A stretch of 31,406 nt of DNA from positions 1-31,406 of the IMG/VR virus record IMGVR_UViG_3300037963_002605; one strand, 5' to 3'. The notes beneath the pieces were generated by a model. It was not told the DNA's origin, did no database searches, and saw only the letters and a program-made list of their open reading frames with translations. Shown one piece after another: positions 7,817 through 15,508 of the stretch (the stretch's first letter is position 1; every line of letters starts with the position of its first letter). Source of the DNA: a virus. The translations under genes and the position numbers were made by a program.

Positions 7817-7951
7817 TCAAGTTCAAGAAAGAAACAGTATAAGGCTAAAAAAGGTCGCAGAATATTTGATAATAACGGATATGAAAGCCCCGTATGGAAA
7901 GCATATTGGGCTAAAATAGATGCGGAAGAAAAAGCAAAACAGGAGGAATGA
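7814..7951 (+). CDS. Basic mini-protein
   Basis: A 45-residue protein with a strongly basic start (SSSRKKQYKAKKGRR) and a helical, Trp-containing end. Both its start and the start of the next gene are led by the same 15-base junction. The charge suggests nucleic-acid or acidic-partner binding. Function unknown. Confidence 0.6.
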   Translation: MSSSRKKQYKAKKGRRIFDNNGYESPVWKAYWAKIDAEEKAKQEE

Positions 7952-7956
7952 ATATG
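7942..7956 (+). promoter_or_regulatory. Recurrent stop/ribosome-site/start junction, copy 3
   Basis: The third identical copy of the 15-base junction. It fixes the next start at ATG 7954 rather than ATG 7948, because GGAGG is only 1 base from 7948 but 7 from 7954. Confidence 0.72.
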
Positions 7957-8253
7957 ACTACATATTGGAAGCGTAAGGCAATCGCATTGTTGGACAAGCA
8001 TGACATTGACTATGATGCCGACGCAAGAGCATTTTGGGAAACTGACCCTTTTACTGGAGAAAGATACAAAGTAAGATACATTGACCTTGACGCCCCTCAA
8101 GGTTATAGATTTGAGCCGGAATTGCATATGTTAGTATGCTATTCGTGGAAGGACGCTTACCACCGTGTTTTAGGGTATTTACATGATGAGCACGGTTTAG
8201 AAAAGTGTGATAGTGATTGCGGCGACCATTATGAATGCTGGAAAGGTGAATAA
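7954..8253 (+). CDS. Hypothetical protein with Cys-rich tail
   Basis: A 99-residue protein. The N-terminal part reads like a short helix plus a beta hairpin (KRKAIALLDKHDIDYD). The tail has KCDSDCGDHYECW, with three Cys and a His that could bind zinc. It starts at ATG 7954 after the recurrent junction. Function unknown. Confidence 0.68.
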   Translation: MTTYWKRKAIALLDKHDIDYDADARAFWETDPFTGERYKVRYIDLDAPQGYRFEPELHMLVCYSWKDAYHRVLGYLHDEHGLEKCDSDCGDHYECWKGE

Positions 8254-8255
8254 AC

Positions 8256-8540
8256 ATGAGTGAGGTAGACATTGGTAAAGCATATCCGCAATACATTGTA
8301 TGGCGCAAACCTGCTACAAGCAAGCGTCACAAAGGTAAGAAGGAAACAGTGCTTACCAAAGTCTACCCACCGAGCGGTCCACAAGTGGACATCAGACTAC
8401 GCAACAATGTAACAGGTGGCTTTACAAGGGAGGGTATTCGCCTTTCCTTGGAAGACGCAGTGTCCCTGAGCAAGGCACTGACTAAACTTGTAGAGCATTT
8501 GCAAGAAGAGAGGGAGAGTGAAGAAGGTGTTACTGGCTGA
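8256..8540 (+). CDS. Hypothetical protein, possible nucleic-acid binding
   Basis: A 94-residue protein with a basic first half (KPATSKRHKGKKETVLTK), a short beta-rich section and a helical end. ATG 8256 lies 2 bases after the previous stop. Its 3' end overlaps the start of the large downstream gene by 23 bases. A transcription-coactivator-like strand/helix layout is conceivable but unproven. Confidence 0.65.
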   Translation: MSEVDIGKAYPQYIVWRKPATSKRHKGKKETVLTKVYPPSGPQVDIRLRNNVTGGFTREGIRLSLEDAVSLSKALTKLVEHLQEERESEEGVTG

Positions 8541-9993
8541 AGCAGCAATGCTGTCACGCAGACTCAAAGAGTCCTATACAAGATGGAGGCGTGAAACCGA
8601 ATCAAGATCGGAAGCCTTCAAAATATCAATCAAAGCATTGAAGCAGCGACTCAGTGAGCGAGTCGAAGTGATTGAAGATGTCATCGATATATTCTACCCC
8701 AAGTATTCTAAGTACGAACAGCAGTTTGTGTCAGTGCTTTGGGTTAGAGACAATGTGTGTACAGAGTTGGGCATATCACCCATACACTGGAACACAGTTA
8801 TGACAGGCAAACCAATCGTGCCGTTCTTGGCAACCGAGTCCTCTGAGATAGGAGGCGAAGGCTGGACAATCAAGCAGGCACTGATGGCAATGCACCGCAT
8901 CAAAGACGAGGGTGTGCTGTCTATGGCTCAGAACATGAATGAGGATGAAGCACTGTTGTTTTGGTCTAGGGCAATGGGTGAACAGGAACCTATGCCTATC
9001 GACAGATTCTTGCAGATGCTTTCGTATCTACCTGAGTCAAACGGCATAACCAATTTACAAAGCATTCGCCACCTACTGACGACCATGAGTCCTCAAGAGG
9101 TGGCAATCAAGATATTGCACAAGGAGTTGGTTACGCCTAATAATGAACTGTTCCTTCAGCCGGGACAGCCATTCGTGGCACCTATCTTCCAAGCATGGAC
9201 ATCGATGGTAGCACCATCCGGTGTGTATGCAGATGTGATGAAAGGCTCAAGGAGATACTTGCACATCACTGAGTTCCCAAAGGGTTCCTTCAGAGGAACA
9301 GTTTACTCTAGGGACAGACAAGTGGTGGGCAAGATACACACATTCGACTTGCCATTCCAAGTCGAGGCCATCCTTGAAGTAGAGATGTCCGGTGATAAAA
9401 TCACCAAGATAACTGATGCTTATTCGATTGGGGAGGACTGGGGCGTTTACAAACTAAATAGGGCTGAGCGTCTTTCTCAGGCAAATAGTTTAGAACCATC
9501 TGTACCTGTTGACGGTGGTAAATTGATAGAGAGCGGGTCGGACATTGGCTCTCTATTGAATCAACTAGACGGCAGAGAGCGGCTGCGCCTAGTTAAGTCC
9601 GGCCCAGTGGAGATGCGTGATAGCAACGGATGGGTTGTAATTCAACAGGCGTTCCACATACACTTCCTAGTGAGTGCAATTCGTAAGGATGAGGAGTTCG
9701 ATACAATCCTGCGCCTGTCTGTGTTAGATGGTTATGAGACATTTGAGGTAGGCGAGAGCAGAGTACCGACTGATGTAGCCCAACACATAAGAACGAGGCT
9801 GGGTCAACAGGGGGTACTTGCGGGGAAATCTTGGATGCCTATAGACGAATATGGTTTGGTTGTAGTAGCCGAAGTAACCGGCTTCGATCTTGAGAAGATG
9901 AAAGCCACACACTTGAACATACTATATGCAGATGATACACTGGGTTACAGTGATACATCGCAACTAACAGATTTGATAGAATTAGCGGAGTGA
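8518..9993 (+). CDS. Candidate diverged ATP-dependent DNA ligase
   Basis: A 491-residue protein. The order of elements matches ATP-dependent ligases: a helical N-terminal domain (1-215); a beta-rich block with TVYSRDRQVVG (260-270), ILEVEMSGDK (285-294) and an RAERL segment (315-319), which look like the SRR, ILDGE and RR..L positions of the adenylation domain; then ILRLSVLDGYETFEVGES and a final VVVAEVTGFDLEKMK, close to the OB-fold patterns GVYD...VGKV and VVEVAYDEI. The KxDG nucleophile motif is not recognisable; the nearest stretch is YADVMKGSRR (237-246). The enzyme may be degenerate, use an unusual nucleophile site or be a structural relative. The start is GTG 8518, overlapping the previous gene; ATG 8548 is an alternative. 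A ligase would fit the replication genes downstream. Confidence 0.55.
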   Translation: MKKVLLAEAAMLSRRLKESYTRWRRETESRSEAFKISIKALKQRLSERVEVIEDVIDIFYPKYSKYEQQFVSVLWVRDNVCTELGISPIHWNTVMTGKPIVPFLATESSEIGGEGWTIKQALMAMHRIKDEGVLSMAQNMNEDEALLFWSRAMGEQEPMPIDRFLQMLSYLPESNGITNLQSIRHLLTTMSPQEVAIKILHKELVTPNNELFLQPGQPFVAPIFQAWTSMVAPSGVYADVMKGSRRYLHITEFPKGSFRGTVYSRDRQVVGKIHTFDLPFQVEAILEVEMSGDKITKITDAYSIGEDWGVYKLNRAERLSQANSLEPSVPVDGGKLIESGSDIGSLLNQLDGRERLRLVKSGPVEMRDSNGWVVIQQAFHIHFLVSAIRKDEEFDTILRLSVLDGYETFEVGESRVPTDVAQHIRTRLGQQGVLAGKSWMPIDEYGLVVVAEVTGFDLEKMKATHLNILYADDTLGYSDTSQLTDLIELAE

Positions 9994-9998
9994 GAGAA

Positions 9999-10274
9999 AT
10001 GGAAATAAAATATGTAGGAAAAGATTACGACCCAAGAGTGACGAGATACAAGTTAGTTATGGGTGACTTTCATGGTTGGTTTTTGAAACACAACGGTCAG
10101 TTCACTGAACTTGATTTGTTTTTGAAACAAGGGAAGCAAAATTGGCAAGTATACTTTGGAAACATACTTGCAAACAACGAGAAAGAACTGAAAGAAATAG
10201 TTGATGAAAAGATATTGATATTCAGGCAGGAAATAGATGAACTTGTTAATTATTTACAGGAGATGAGAGAATGA
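9999..10274 (+). CDS. Hypothetical protein
   Basis: A 91-residue protein with an N-terminal beta sheet-like half (MEIKYVGKDYD, FHGWFLKHNG) and a C-terminal helix (KELKEIVDEKILIFRQEIDE). ATG 9999 is preferred because GGAGTGA lies 5 bases upstream; GTG 9990 would overlap the previous stop. Function unknown. Confidence 0.66.
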   Translation: MEIKYVGKDYDPRVTRYKLVMGDFHGWFLKHNGQFTELDLFLKQGKQNWQVYFGNILANNEKELKEIVDEKILIFRQEIDELVNYLQEMRE

Positions 10275-10432
10275 AAATAGATGAAATTATGCAGCGTATT
10301 GATTTACCGCTGCTCAGACTACAGAGGAGATGGCTTATTGAAAAGGTGTGGGAAGAAGACACCAAGCACATGTCATGGGGCTTGGTTCACTTACTGGAAG
10401 AACTTCAAGATGCCTTGGAGGCGGAAGCATGA
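10271..10432 (+). CDS. Hypothetical mini-protein
   Basis: A 53-residue helical protein (starts MKIDEIMQRIDLPLL, ends LQDALEAEA). Both its start and stop form ATGA overlaps with its neighbours, which strongly supports it as a real gene despite its size. Function unknown. Confidence 0.62.
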   Translation: MKIDEIMQRIDLPLLRLQRRWLIEKVWEEDTKHMSWGLVHLLEELQDALEAEA

Positions 10433-10935
10433 ACATATTCGTATTAGACTTAGACCCTGTAAAAGCAGCACGAATGCACTGCGACAAGCACATCCCCAAG
10501 ATGTGTGTAGAAGCGGCACAGATGATGGCATCAGCCCTGCGTAGGCATGGTGCTACTGATGAGCAGATGCCACTAACTAAGAGTGGCACACCCTACAAGG
10601 GTGGCTACAAGCATCACCCATGTACAGTGTGGGCTGGTGACAGTCGTGATAACTTCATTTGGTTGGCTCGTCATGCTCAAGCACTACTTACTGAATACTC
10701 AAACCGATTTGATAAAGTCCATGCTTGTAACGGGCCTATTCACATTATGTCCTGTAAAGATTACATCATTCCCGAAGGTGGACTGATGCATTTCGCACAG
10801 GCTATGCCTGACAAGTATCGTGATGATGATGCGGTCAAGGCATACCAAGCCTACTACCATTCCAAGCAGTTTGCTAAGTGGGAGAAGGGTACACCTGCCC
10901 CCGATTGGTGGCAAGGCGTGGAGGTGACGGCATAA
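10429..10935 (+). CDS. Phage-type MNIFxLDxDP/CDKH family protein
   Basis: A 168-residue protein starting MNIFVLDLDP, with CDKHIPKMCVEAAQ at 18-31, HHPCTVW, DNFIWLARHAQAL and FAQAMPDKYRDDDAVKAYQAYY. I recognise this as a family seen widely in tailed phages; some databases give such proteins a pyrimidine-dimer glycosylase-like label, but I know no experiment that proves it. The conserved His, Asp and Lys could form a small active site. ATG 10429 makes an ATGA overlap with the previous gene. Its last codons carry the 19-base repeat shared with the next gene's end. Confidence 0.7.
   Translation: MNIFVLDLDPVKAARMHCDKHIPKMCVEAAQMMASALRRHGATDEQMPLTKSGTPYKGGYKHHPCTVWAGDSRDNFIWLARHAQALLTEYSNRFDKVHACNGPIHIMSCKDYIIPEGGLMHFAQAMPDKYRDDDAVKAYQAYYHSKQFAKWEKGTPAPDWWQGVEVTA
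10915..10933 (+). repeat. 19-bp gene-end repeat with ribosome site, copy 1
   Basis: The 19 bases (GGCGTGGAGGTGACGGCAT) encode the end GVEVTA and contain GGAGGTGA, the ribosome site for the next start at 10935. An identical copy lies at 11181-11199. Confidence 0.8.
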
Positions 10936-11201
10936 TGGGTGCATGGATAGATGAAAAGGTTCGCTTTTGGCATTGGTGTGAAGAGTGTGCTGCCCCGTCA
11001 TGGTTTCATATGTTCACCAACAAATACGATGAATACGCCTATTACTTCTGTAATACACAAATTGATGATGAGAGCGTCTGTAACAATGAAAAATACACAA
11101 TGGAGAATGATGAATATTCAGAGGGCAACCATGAAAATGCAGTGCCGTTAGAGATTGAAGGGATTTGCGATGATGAAGAAGGCGTGGAGGTGACGGCATG
11201 A
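10935..11201 (+). CDS. Cys-rich acidic protein
   Basis: An 88-residue protein. CEEC near 15-18 and two further cysteines near 39 and 49 suggest a zinc site; the rest is very acidic. It starts at ATG 10935 in a TAATG overlap. It ends in the same GVEVTA as the previous protein because both gene ends carry the 19-base repeat. Function unknown. Confidence 0.65.
   Translation: MGAWIDEKVRFWHWCEECAAPSWFHMFTNKYDEYAYYFCNTQIDDESVCNNEKYTMENDEYSEGNHENAVPLEIEGICDDEEGVEVTA
11181..11199 (+). repeat. 19-bp gene-end repeat with ribosome site, copy 2
   Basis: Identical to 10915-10933. It provides GGAGGTGA for the clamp-loader start at 11198. Confidence 0.8.
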
Positions 11202-12142
11202 TAGTATGGAGAGAGAAATACAGACCAAACAAAATAGACGACCTAGCAGGTTGTAAAGATTTCAAGGAGGCAGCCAAGTCTTGGCTAGCCAAAGGTAGCC
11301 TGCCAGCAAACATGCTGTATGTAGGGCCACCCGGTGTAGGTAAGACCAGCGCAGCCTATGCACTAGCCAAGGAGTTGTATGGTGATTACTTCGATAGATC
11401 TAACTTCATTGTAACCAATGCAAGTGATGAGCGTGGTATCGATTTCGTCAGAGAACTGAAGCACATGGCTAAGCAGAAAGGAATAGGAGTCAGGAGGCGC
11501 ATATTCGTACTGGATGAAGCAGACTCTCTGACCCCTGCGGCACAGAAGGCACTGAGGCAAGTGATGGAGGACAGTCACAAAACTGCGATATTCATATTGA
11601 CAGCCAATGACATCTCTCCAATTCACAAAGCAATTAGAGACAGATGCCTCACATTCAGATTCAAACCTCTCAGCGATGAAGAGGCAAAAAGCAAACTAAC
11701 TCAGATTCACTTAGTAGAAAACCTGCCGGAACCATGGCTAGAACAGTATACTATGTTGAACCGTTTAACCAACGGAAGTTTGAGGCAAAGTATCGATATT
11801 TTAGAGGGTACGCCCAAGACAGATGACGGTCTTTTGCAGAAACTCAAACGCAACACTGAGAGCCTAAACAAGGCAGCACTCAGTTTTGTCGGTGGTGACT
11901 ACCAGCGACTAGCAGAACACATGAAAACCAACCTCAGAGAGGGAAACAGTCGTGTCGCAACCCTAATAGGTCTGAGGCATCGAGGGCGAACTCTACTGGA
12001 GGGCGGTCAGGACGATTGGTACGCATTTATGCTAACATATGGAGAGTTTATCCTATTAGCAAACATGTGGCCGGACGATGACGATTCCTTTGTAGACTAC
12101 TTTGTAGCAAAATTGAGGAAAAACAAGGAGGAAAAAATATGA
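11198..12142 (+). CDS. rfcS: Replication factor C small subunit (clamp loader ATPase)
   Basis: A 314-residue AAA+ protein of the RFC small-subunit family, which opens the sliding clamp and loads it at primer ends. The N-terminus has WREKYRP (4-10), a hallmark of RFC subunits. It has the Walker A motif GPPGVGKT (43-50), Walker B VLDEAD (104-109), sensor 1 LTAN and the arginine-finger region IRDRC (146-150), where the usual sequence is SRC. Length and order fit the family, with a shorter C-terminal collar. No large RFC subunit lies in the window, so this one may form a homo-oligomer or recruit a host or distant viral partner. It starts in an ATGA overlap and is followed by the SSB candidate. 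Confidence 0.93.
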   Translation: MIVWREKYRPNKIDDLAGCKDFKEAAKSWLAKGSLPANMLYVGPPGVGKTSAAYALAKELYGDYFDRSNFIVTNASDERGIDFVRELKHMAKQKGIGVRRRIFVLDEADSLTPAAQKALRQVMEDSHKTAIFILTANDISPIHKAIRDRCLTFRFKPLSDEEAKSKLTQIHLVENLPEPWLEQYTMLNRLTNGSLRQSIDILEGTPKTDDGLLQKLKRNTESLNKAALSFVGGDYQRLAEHMKTNLREGNSRVATLIGLRHRGRTLLEGGQDDWYAFMLTYGEFILLANMWPDDDDSFVDYFVAKLRKNKEEKI

Positions 12143-13419
12143 ATGAAGAAAGAAAATTACCGGAAGGCGTACTAGAACGCCTACAAGGTTATGCAGAGAG
12201 AACAGAGAAGAGGATAGGAGAGGCAGTAAACGAGTACCTTGCTTGGATCGAGCAAGAGTTCGCTGTATCTGATTGGAAAGACGAAGATGATGATTTGCTG
12301 GTCGAGTGGGCAGAGATGTTTACTCTTGAAACCCGCAACTTAGGTAGCAGCGGCAGTAGTCGTGAAACAGTAACCTTCGTTGGAGAGTATGTAGGAATAG
12401 ATGACAAAATTAACGACTACAGAGAGAACCTTAGAAACTCAGCAATTTCAGCATATAGAAACAATTCTAACCAAGCCATAGACAACGGCTTGATTGGTAT
12501 TGTAAAGGCGAAAGACGGCGTATGGCATGTCAACGGCGAGCCAACCAAGGAGCGCATCGATGGCGACAAACTACCTTGGTTTGGACTACAGGTTGATGGC
12601 GATTTGATTTGTCTGATGAATGAAAAGGGTACACCTATTGCACCTGAAAGCAAAGTGCGCAACCTATACTTGTTAGGTAACGCTAAAGAGGATTTCAACC
12701 GAGCAATCAGTGTTTGGCGTATCTCACTAACAGGTAACAATATGACTGAGGAATACGAGTTTGGCAGACCAGTTACTTGTCAAGTAATTAGGGCTAAGAA
12801 AGAAGGCTCGGACACACTTTACACAAACAGGGACTTCAGTAAGACTATGGTTTACACTGATTCCTTCGTGGATGAAGATGACAGGGTGCTACTCAAGCCT
12901 GAGAAGTACTTGGTTAGCAAGGGGATGCATGATGCCTTTGTTGAACTTGATGAACTAAGCGAAGCATACGATGAGCGCAAGGAACAGGGTAGCAACGGTA
13001 ACTACTACGGCCCAACTATCATCACTAAGGGATATGTCAGCAGACTAAACAAGGAACCATCTGACAATGCTTACGACCAAACAGGTCGTGCATTCAGACT
13101 TAGCGTAACCAGCCCTAACTTGCAGCGCAAGTATGGCAGGGATTCAGCAATGTCTGAAGTAACTGTATGGGTACCGGGTCGAGTCTATGATGACAGCCAC
13201 CCGTTTGAGTTCAAGGATAACTACGGCGAATGGCAACCATACGCAGAAAAGACACCTGTGATTATCTTTGGTAGAGTGCGCATGAGTGTATACAACGACC
13301 AAACAACACCAAGCCTGACGGCATTCGGCATCTATGTACCATCTCGTACAGCGAGGCCGGGTGCCAAAGGTGGTGACACCAGCATAGAGCAATTTAGAAA
13401 CAATGGAGAGGAATACTGA
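12139..13419 (+). CDS. Candidate single-stranded DNA-binding protein (OB fold, RPA-like)
   Basis: A 426-residue protein. The N-terminal 60 residues are helical and acidic. Two beta-rich blocks follow (about 120-235 and 290-410), with strand patterns such as IITKGYVSRLN, FRLSVTSPN and VIIFGRVRMSVY that resemble OB folds. There is no zinc motif. Placement between the clamp loader and a RecA-like ATPase suggests an RPA-like role in coating single strands. ATG 12139 has a strong AAGGAGGAA ribosome site. The assignment is from pattern and context, not a clear signature. Confidence 0.5.
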   Translation: MNEERKLPEGVLERLQGYAERTEKRIGEAVNEYLAWIEQEFAVSDWKDEDDDLLVEWAEMFTLETRNLGSSGSSRETVTFVGEYVGIDDKINDYRENLRNSAISAYRNNSNQAIDNGLIGIVKAKDGVWHVNGEPTKERIDGDKLPWFGLQVDGDLICLMNEKGTPIAPESKVRNLYLLGNAKEDFNRAISVWRISLTGNNMTEEYEFGRPVTCQVIRAKKEGSDTLYTNRDFSKTMVYTDSFVDEDDRVLLKPEKYLVSKGMHDAFVELDELSEAYDERKEQGSNGNYYGPTIITKGYVSRLNKEPSDNAYDQTGRAFRLSVTSPNLQRKYGRDSAMSEVTVWVPGRVYDDSHPFEFKDNYGEWQPYAEKTPVIIFGRVRMSVYNDQTTPSLTAFGIYVPSRTARPGAKGGDTSIEQFRNNGEEY

Positions 13420-14429
13420 TGGCAGGATTTGGAGCAATGAAGAAGAAAGAAGAAGAGAGAGCAGAAGCGATCTTCCAAGCAGAGGCAAAAGAGTTAGACA
13501 AGCAGGCAGCAGAGGTACAATACCCTGCGCTTGTTTCTAACAGCAACTTCCCCGACTTGGAGGCAGAGTTTGTACAGCAGACTAACCCTAACAGGATGCG
13601 ACCTAGTACGGTAATGTGTGGTGTAGTTGGACACGAAGGTACTGGCAAGTCCGGTATCGTGATTGACGGCCACATGCACAGATATCCTGAAGGGATGCTT
13701 TGGGCGTACGATTTCGATAACGGGGCTATGGCTTGTAAAGAAGCACACTACCCCGGAGAAGATGAGCGCATCAGAGTATGGTCGCCTTGGGTATTCCAAA
13801 CTGCTGACCGCACCGCCTACGATTACCCAGCGACACACAGTCGCATGATGGACTTACTGCGATTCGCTGTAGAATACGCAGAGAAGCAGACTAAACCTGA
13901 CTTTGAGGGTAGGAAACTTAACACTGTTTTGATTACATCTGTAGACCAATGGGATTCAGTTTGTATGAACAACATGAAGATATTCGATTTAGAGGATAAC
14001 AATGTAAAGGATGCAGTTGGTGCTGCTAAGGTTGAAGTCAATCAAGGCATCGGCTGGAACTGGAGCATAAGGTCCACTAGATTCAAACAAATGACAGCAC
14101 TGTGTCAGAAACTAAACGCTCTCGGTGTAGACATATACTGGGAAACCCACCTCAAGGAGGACAAGGATGGTAAGGTCGGATTTGACGGCTGGAAGTTCGC
14201 ATGGGAAAAGAGCGCAAACAATGACCTGTTCCAAATCATTTGGTGTCACGCTAACAAAGTGCGTGGTGACGATGGCAAGGAAACAGGCGAAATCAGACAC
14301 ACAGCAGAGTTCTTCAAAGAAAAGACCAACTCTGACCTAAAGGGTCAGGAGAGGCTTTACTTCGTCACTAAGAAGGGCGAGCCTGCGCAATGGCATGGGC
14401 TTGCTGAACTGCGTGAAGGAGTTCTTTGA
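13419..14429 (+). CDS. RecA/RadA-like ATPase of Sak4 type
   Basis: A 336-residue P-loop ATPase. After a helical charged leader it has VGHEGTGKS (70-78) as Walker A and VLITSVDQWDS as a likely Walker B/strand-3 region, then a motif region with WETHLKED. The compact RecA core without extra domains is like phage Sak4 annealing ATPases, which act with an SSB in strand annealing. Here the SSB candidate lies immediately upstream with a TGATG overlap, which supports that role. It could instead be a RadA-like recombinase. The pyrimidine tract after the stop may end this transcript. Confidence 0.75.
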   Translation: MAGFGAMKKKEEERAEAIFQAEAKELDKQAAEVQYPALVSNSNFPDLEAEFVQQTNPNRMRPSTVMCGVVGHEGTGKSGIVIDGHMHRYPEGMLWAYDFDNGAMACKEAHYPGEDERIRVWSPWVFQTADRTAYDYPATHSRMMDLLRFAVEYAEKQTKPDFEGRKLNTVLITSVDQWDSVCMNNMKIFDLEDNNVKDAVGAAKVEVNQGIGWNWSIRSTRFKQMTALCQKLNALGVDIYWETHLKEDKDGKVGFDGWKFAWEKSANNDLFQIIWCHANKVRGDDGKETGEIRHTAEFFKEKTNSDLKGQERLYFVTKKGEPAQWHGLAELREGVL

Positions 14430-14556
14430 TACAACACACATGGGGTTCTTGGCAAGGTAATTGGGTACATGCTTTTTCCTTTTTAGGCGAGGCTGTTGGG
14501 ACTGCTGACTCACCACGAGATGAGTCGTACCCTCCCCCACTTGTGTAGGTGATAGT
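14430..14556 (+). promoter_or_regulatory. Structured 127-base intergenic region before the clamp gene
   Basis: This is the longest gap in the + strand arm. It contains GGGTAC (14463-14468) paired with GTACCC (14527-14532), and a nested GACTCA (14507-14512) / TGAGTC (14521-14526) stem whose 3' arm directly abuts the outer 3' arm. A T-rich tract lies between the outer 5' arm and the inner stem. It ends in TAGGTGA, the ribosome site of the clamp gene. I see no ORF of more than a few codons and no tRNA. It may be a promoter, a leader RNA or a small RNA. Confidence 0.5.
14472..14484 (+). terminator. Pyrimidine tract, candidate archaeal terminator
   Basis: CTTTTTCCTTTTT lies 43 bases after the Sak4-like stop. 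Archaeal RNA polymerase stops at T-rich non-template tracts, so this could end the upstream transcript. Confidence 0.4.
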
Positions 14557-15315
14557 ATGGTTAGTTTCAAAGTAAACAACAAAGATCTAACACAGTTCAT
14601 AACTGGCTTCGGCAAGGAGTTGCCGGACATAGTGTTCAGAGTGAAAGGTGATTATGTCGAGTCAGCAGTGGGTAAAGACACCCACTATCTCAGGCGTAGA
14701 ATGAATGTCAGAGAAGCAGAGGCTGGAGATATTGCAGTTAGTGATGTTTCTAGGCTACTTGCATTTCTGAAGGCTACCAAAACTGGTGAAGTATCTATCA
14801 ATCAGATGGGCAAAACATCAGTGTTACATGTAGCCTGCGGTAAATCTACACTACAGTTGCCGACATCATCATACCTCACGACTCAGAAGCAATTGCCTCT
14901 AATTGAGAGATTGGTAATCGAGGGTGAAAAGAACATGTGGCAGAAATGGGCATCGTTTAGTTTAGACTGTCACGGTATAGTGAACGGTGAGGACTTTGCG
15001 CCAGCAGCGCAATTCGATAAGGTGATTGGAGGCAAGTTCTCCTGTAAGGCATCATTCGATCCATCAGGGGAGTTTGTTGTCAGTGCAGGGTCGAAGCCTA
15101 AAGGCAAGATGTTTGTGCGTGTACCTATCACCAATTGTGAATCGAGAAACGATACAGTGAACTCAGCCTTTGCCTATTGGCTACCGTCACTCCTGTCTAA
15201 CTTACCACCGGGACCACTCAATCTCCACACTGGAGATGAAACGGTGCTTGTGATAGAGCAGGGTGACACTGGTTTCCTGTTAGTTGTGATGGACCAAGAA
15301 TACGAGGAGGACTGA
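14557..15315 (+). CDS. pcn: PCNA-like DNA sliding clamp
   Basis: A 252-residue protein with the two-domain, beta-rich layout of archaeal PCNA. The N-terminal domain reads VSFKVNNKDLTQFITGFGKE and carries an SDVSRLLAFLKATK segment. The C-terminal domain ends in FAYWLPSLLSNLPPGPLNLHTG, VLVIEQGDTGFLLVVMDQEYEED, close to the closing strands of clamps. Length matches PCNA. The clamp would tether the split polymerase and other enzymes to DNA. It is preceded by its own structured gap, so it may have a separate promoter; TAGGTGA supplies the ribosome site. Sequence is diverged; the context with RFC and PolB is strong support. Confidence 0.78.
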   Translation: MVSFKVNNKDLTQFITGFGKELPDIVFRVKGDYVESAVGKDTHYLRRRMNVREAEAGDIAVSDVSRLLAFLKATKTGEVSINQMGKTSVLHVACGKSTLQLPTSSYLTTQKQLPLIERLVIEGEKNMWQKWASFSLDCHGIVNGEDFAPAAQFDKVIGGKFSCKASFDPSGEFVVSAGSKPKGKMFVRVPITNCESRNDTVNSAFAYWLPSLLSNLPPGPLNLHTGDETVLVIEQGDTGFLLVVMDQEYEED

Positions 15316-15506
15316 TGATGTCACATTACATTAGAGATTCTTTAGGTAATGTGTGGCCTGTAGAGCATAACTTGCTGATAAATCTAAACCAATGCAACTG
15401 TGGCAAAGACATACCTTATCACAAGGGTAAGCCGCTTTGTCCACATTGCAAGAGTTATCAAGGTGAAGGTGGGTGTAATGATTGCGAGTGTTTGGAGGGG
15501 GATTGA
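15315..15506 (+). CDS. Zinc-binding mini-protein
   Basis: A 63-residue protein with at least eight cysteines: CNCG near 27-30, CPHC near 42-45 and CNDCEC near 54-59. This allows one or two zinc knuckles. ATG 15315 is in a TGATG overlap with the clamp gene. Its position between clamp and polymerase hints at a replication accessory, but this is only context. Confidence 0.7.
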   Translation: MMSHYIRDSLGNVWPVEHNLLINLNQCNCGKDIPYHKGKPLCPHCKSYQGEGGCNDCECLEGD

Positions 15507-15508
15507 AT

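Noticed and set aside
6744-8367. 16-base match TACCAAAGTCTACCCA in two genes
   Set aside because: It encodes a shared TKVYP in unrelated proteins and is short; no other similarity surrounds it, so chance is likely.
14463-14532. Possible tRNA gene in the clamp leader
   Set aside because: The order of stems resembles acceptor and T arms, but the T arm is 6 pairs with an 8-base loop, no GTTCRA consensus is present, and no anticodon or D arm fits.
14337-14630. 97-residue - strand ORF across the clamp leader
   Set aside because: It is antisense to two firm genes, has no ribosome site and no recognisable composition; the leader is better explained as a structured non-coding region.
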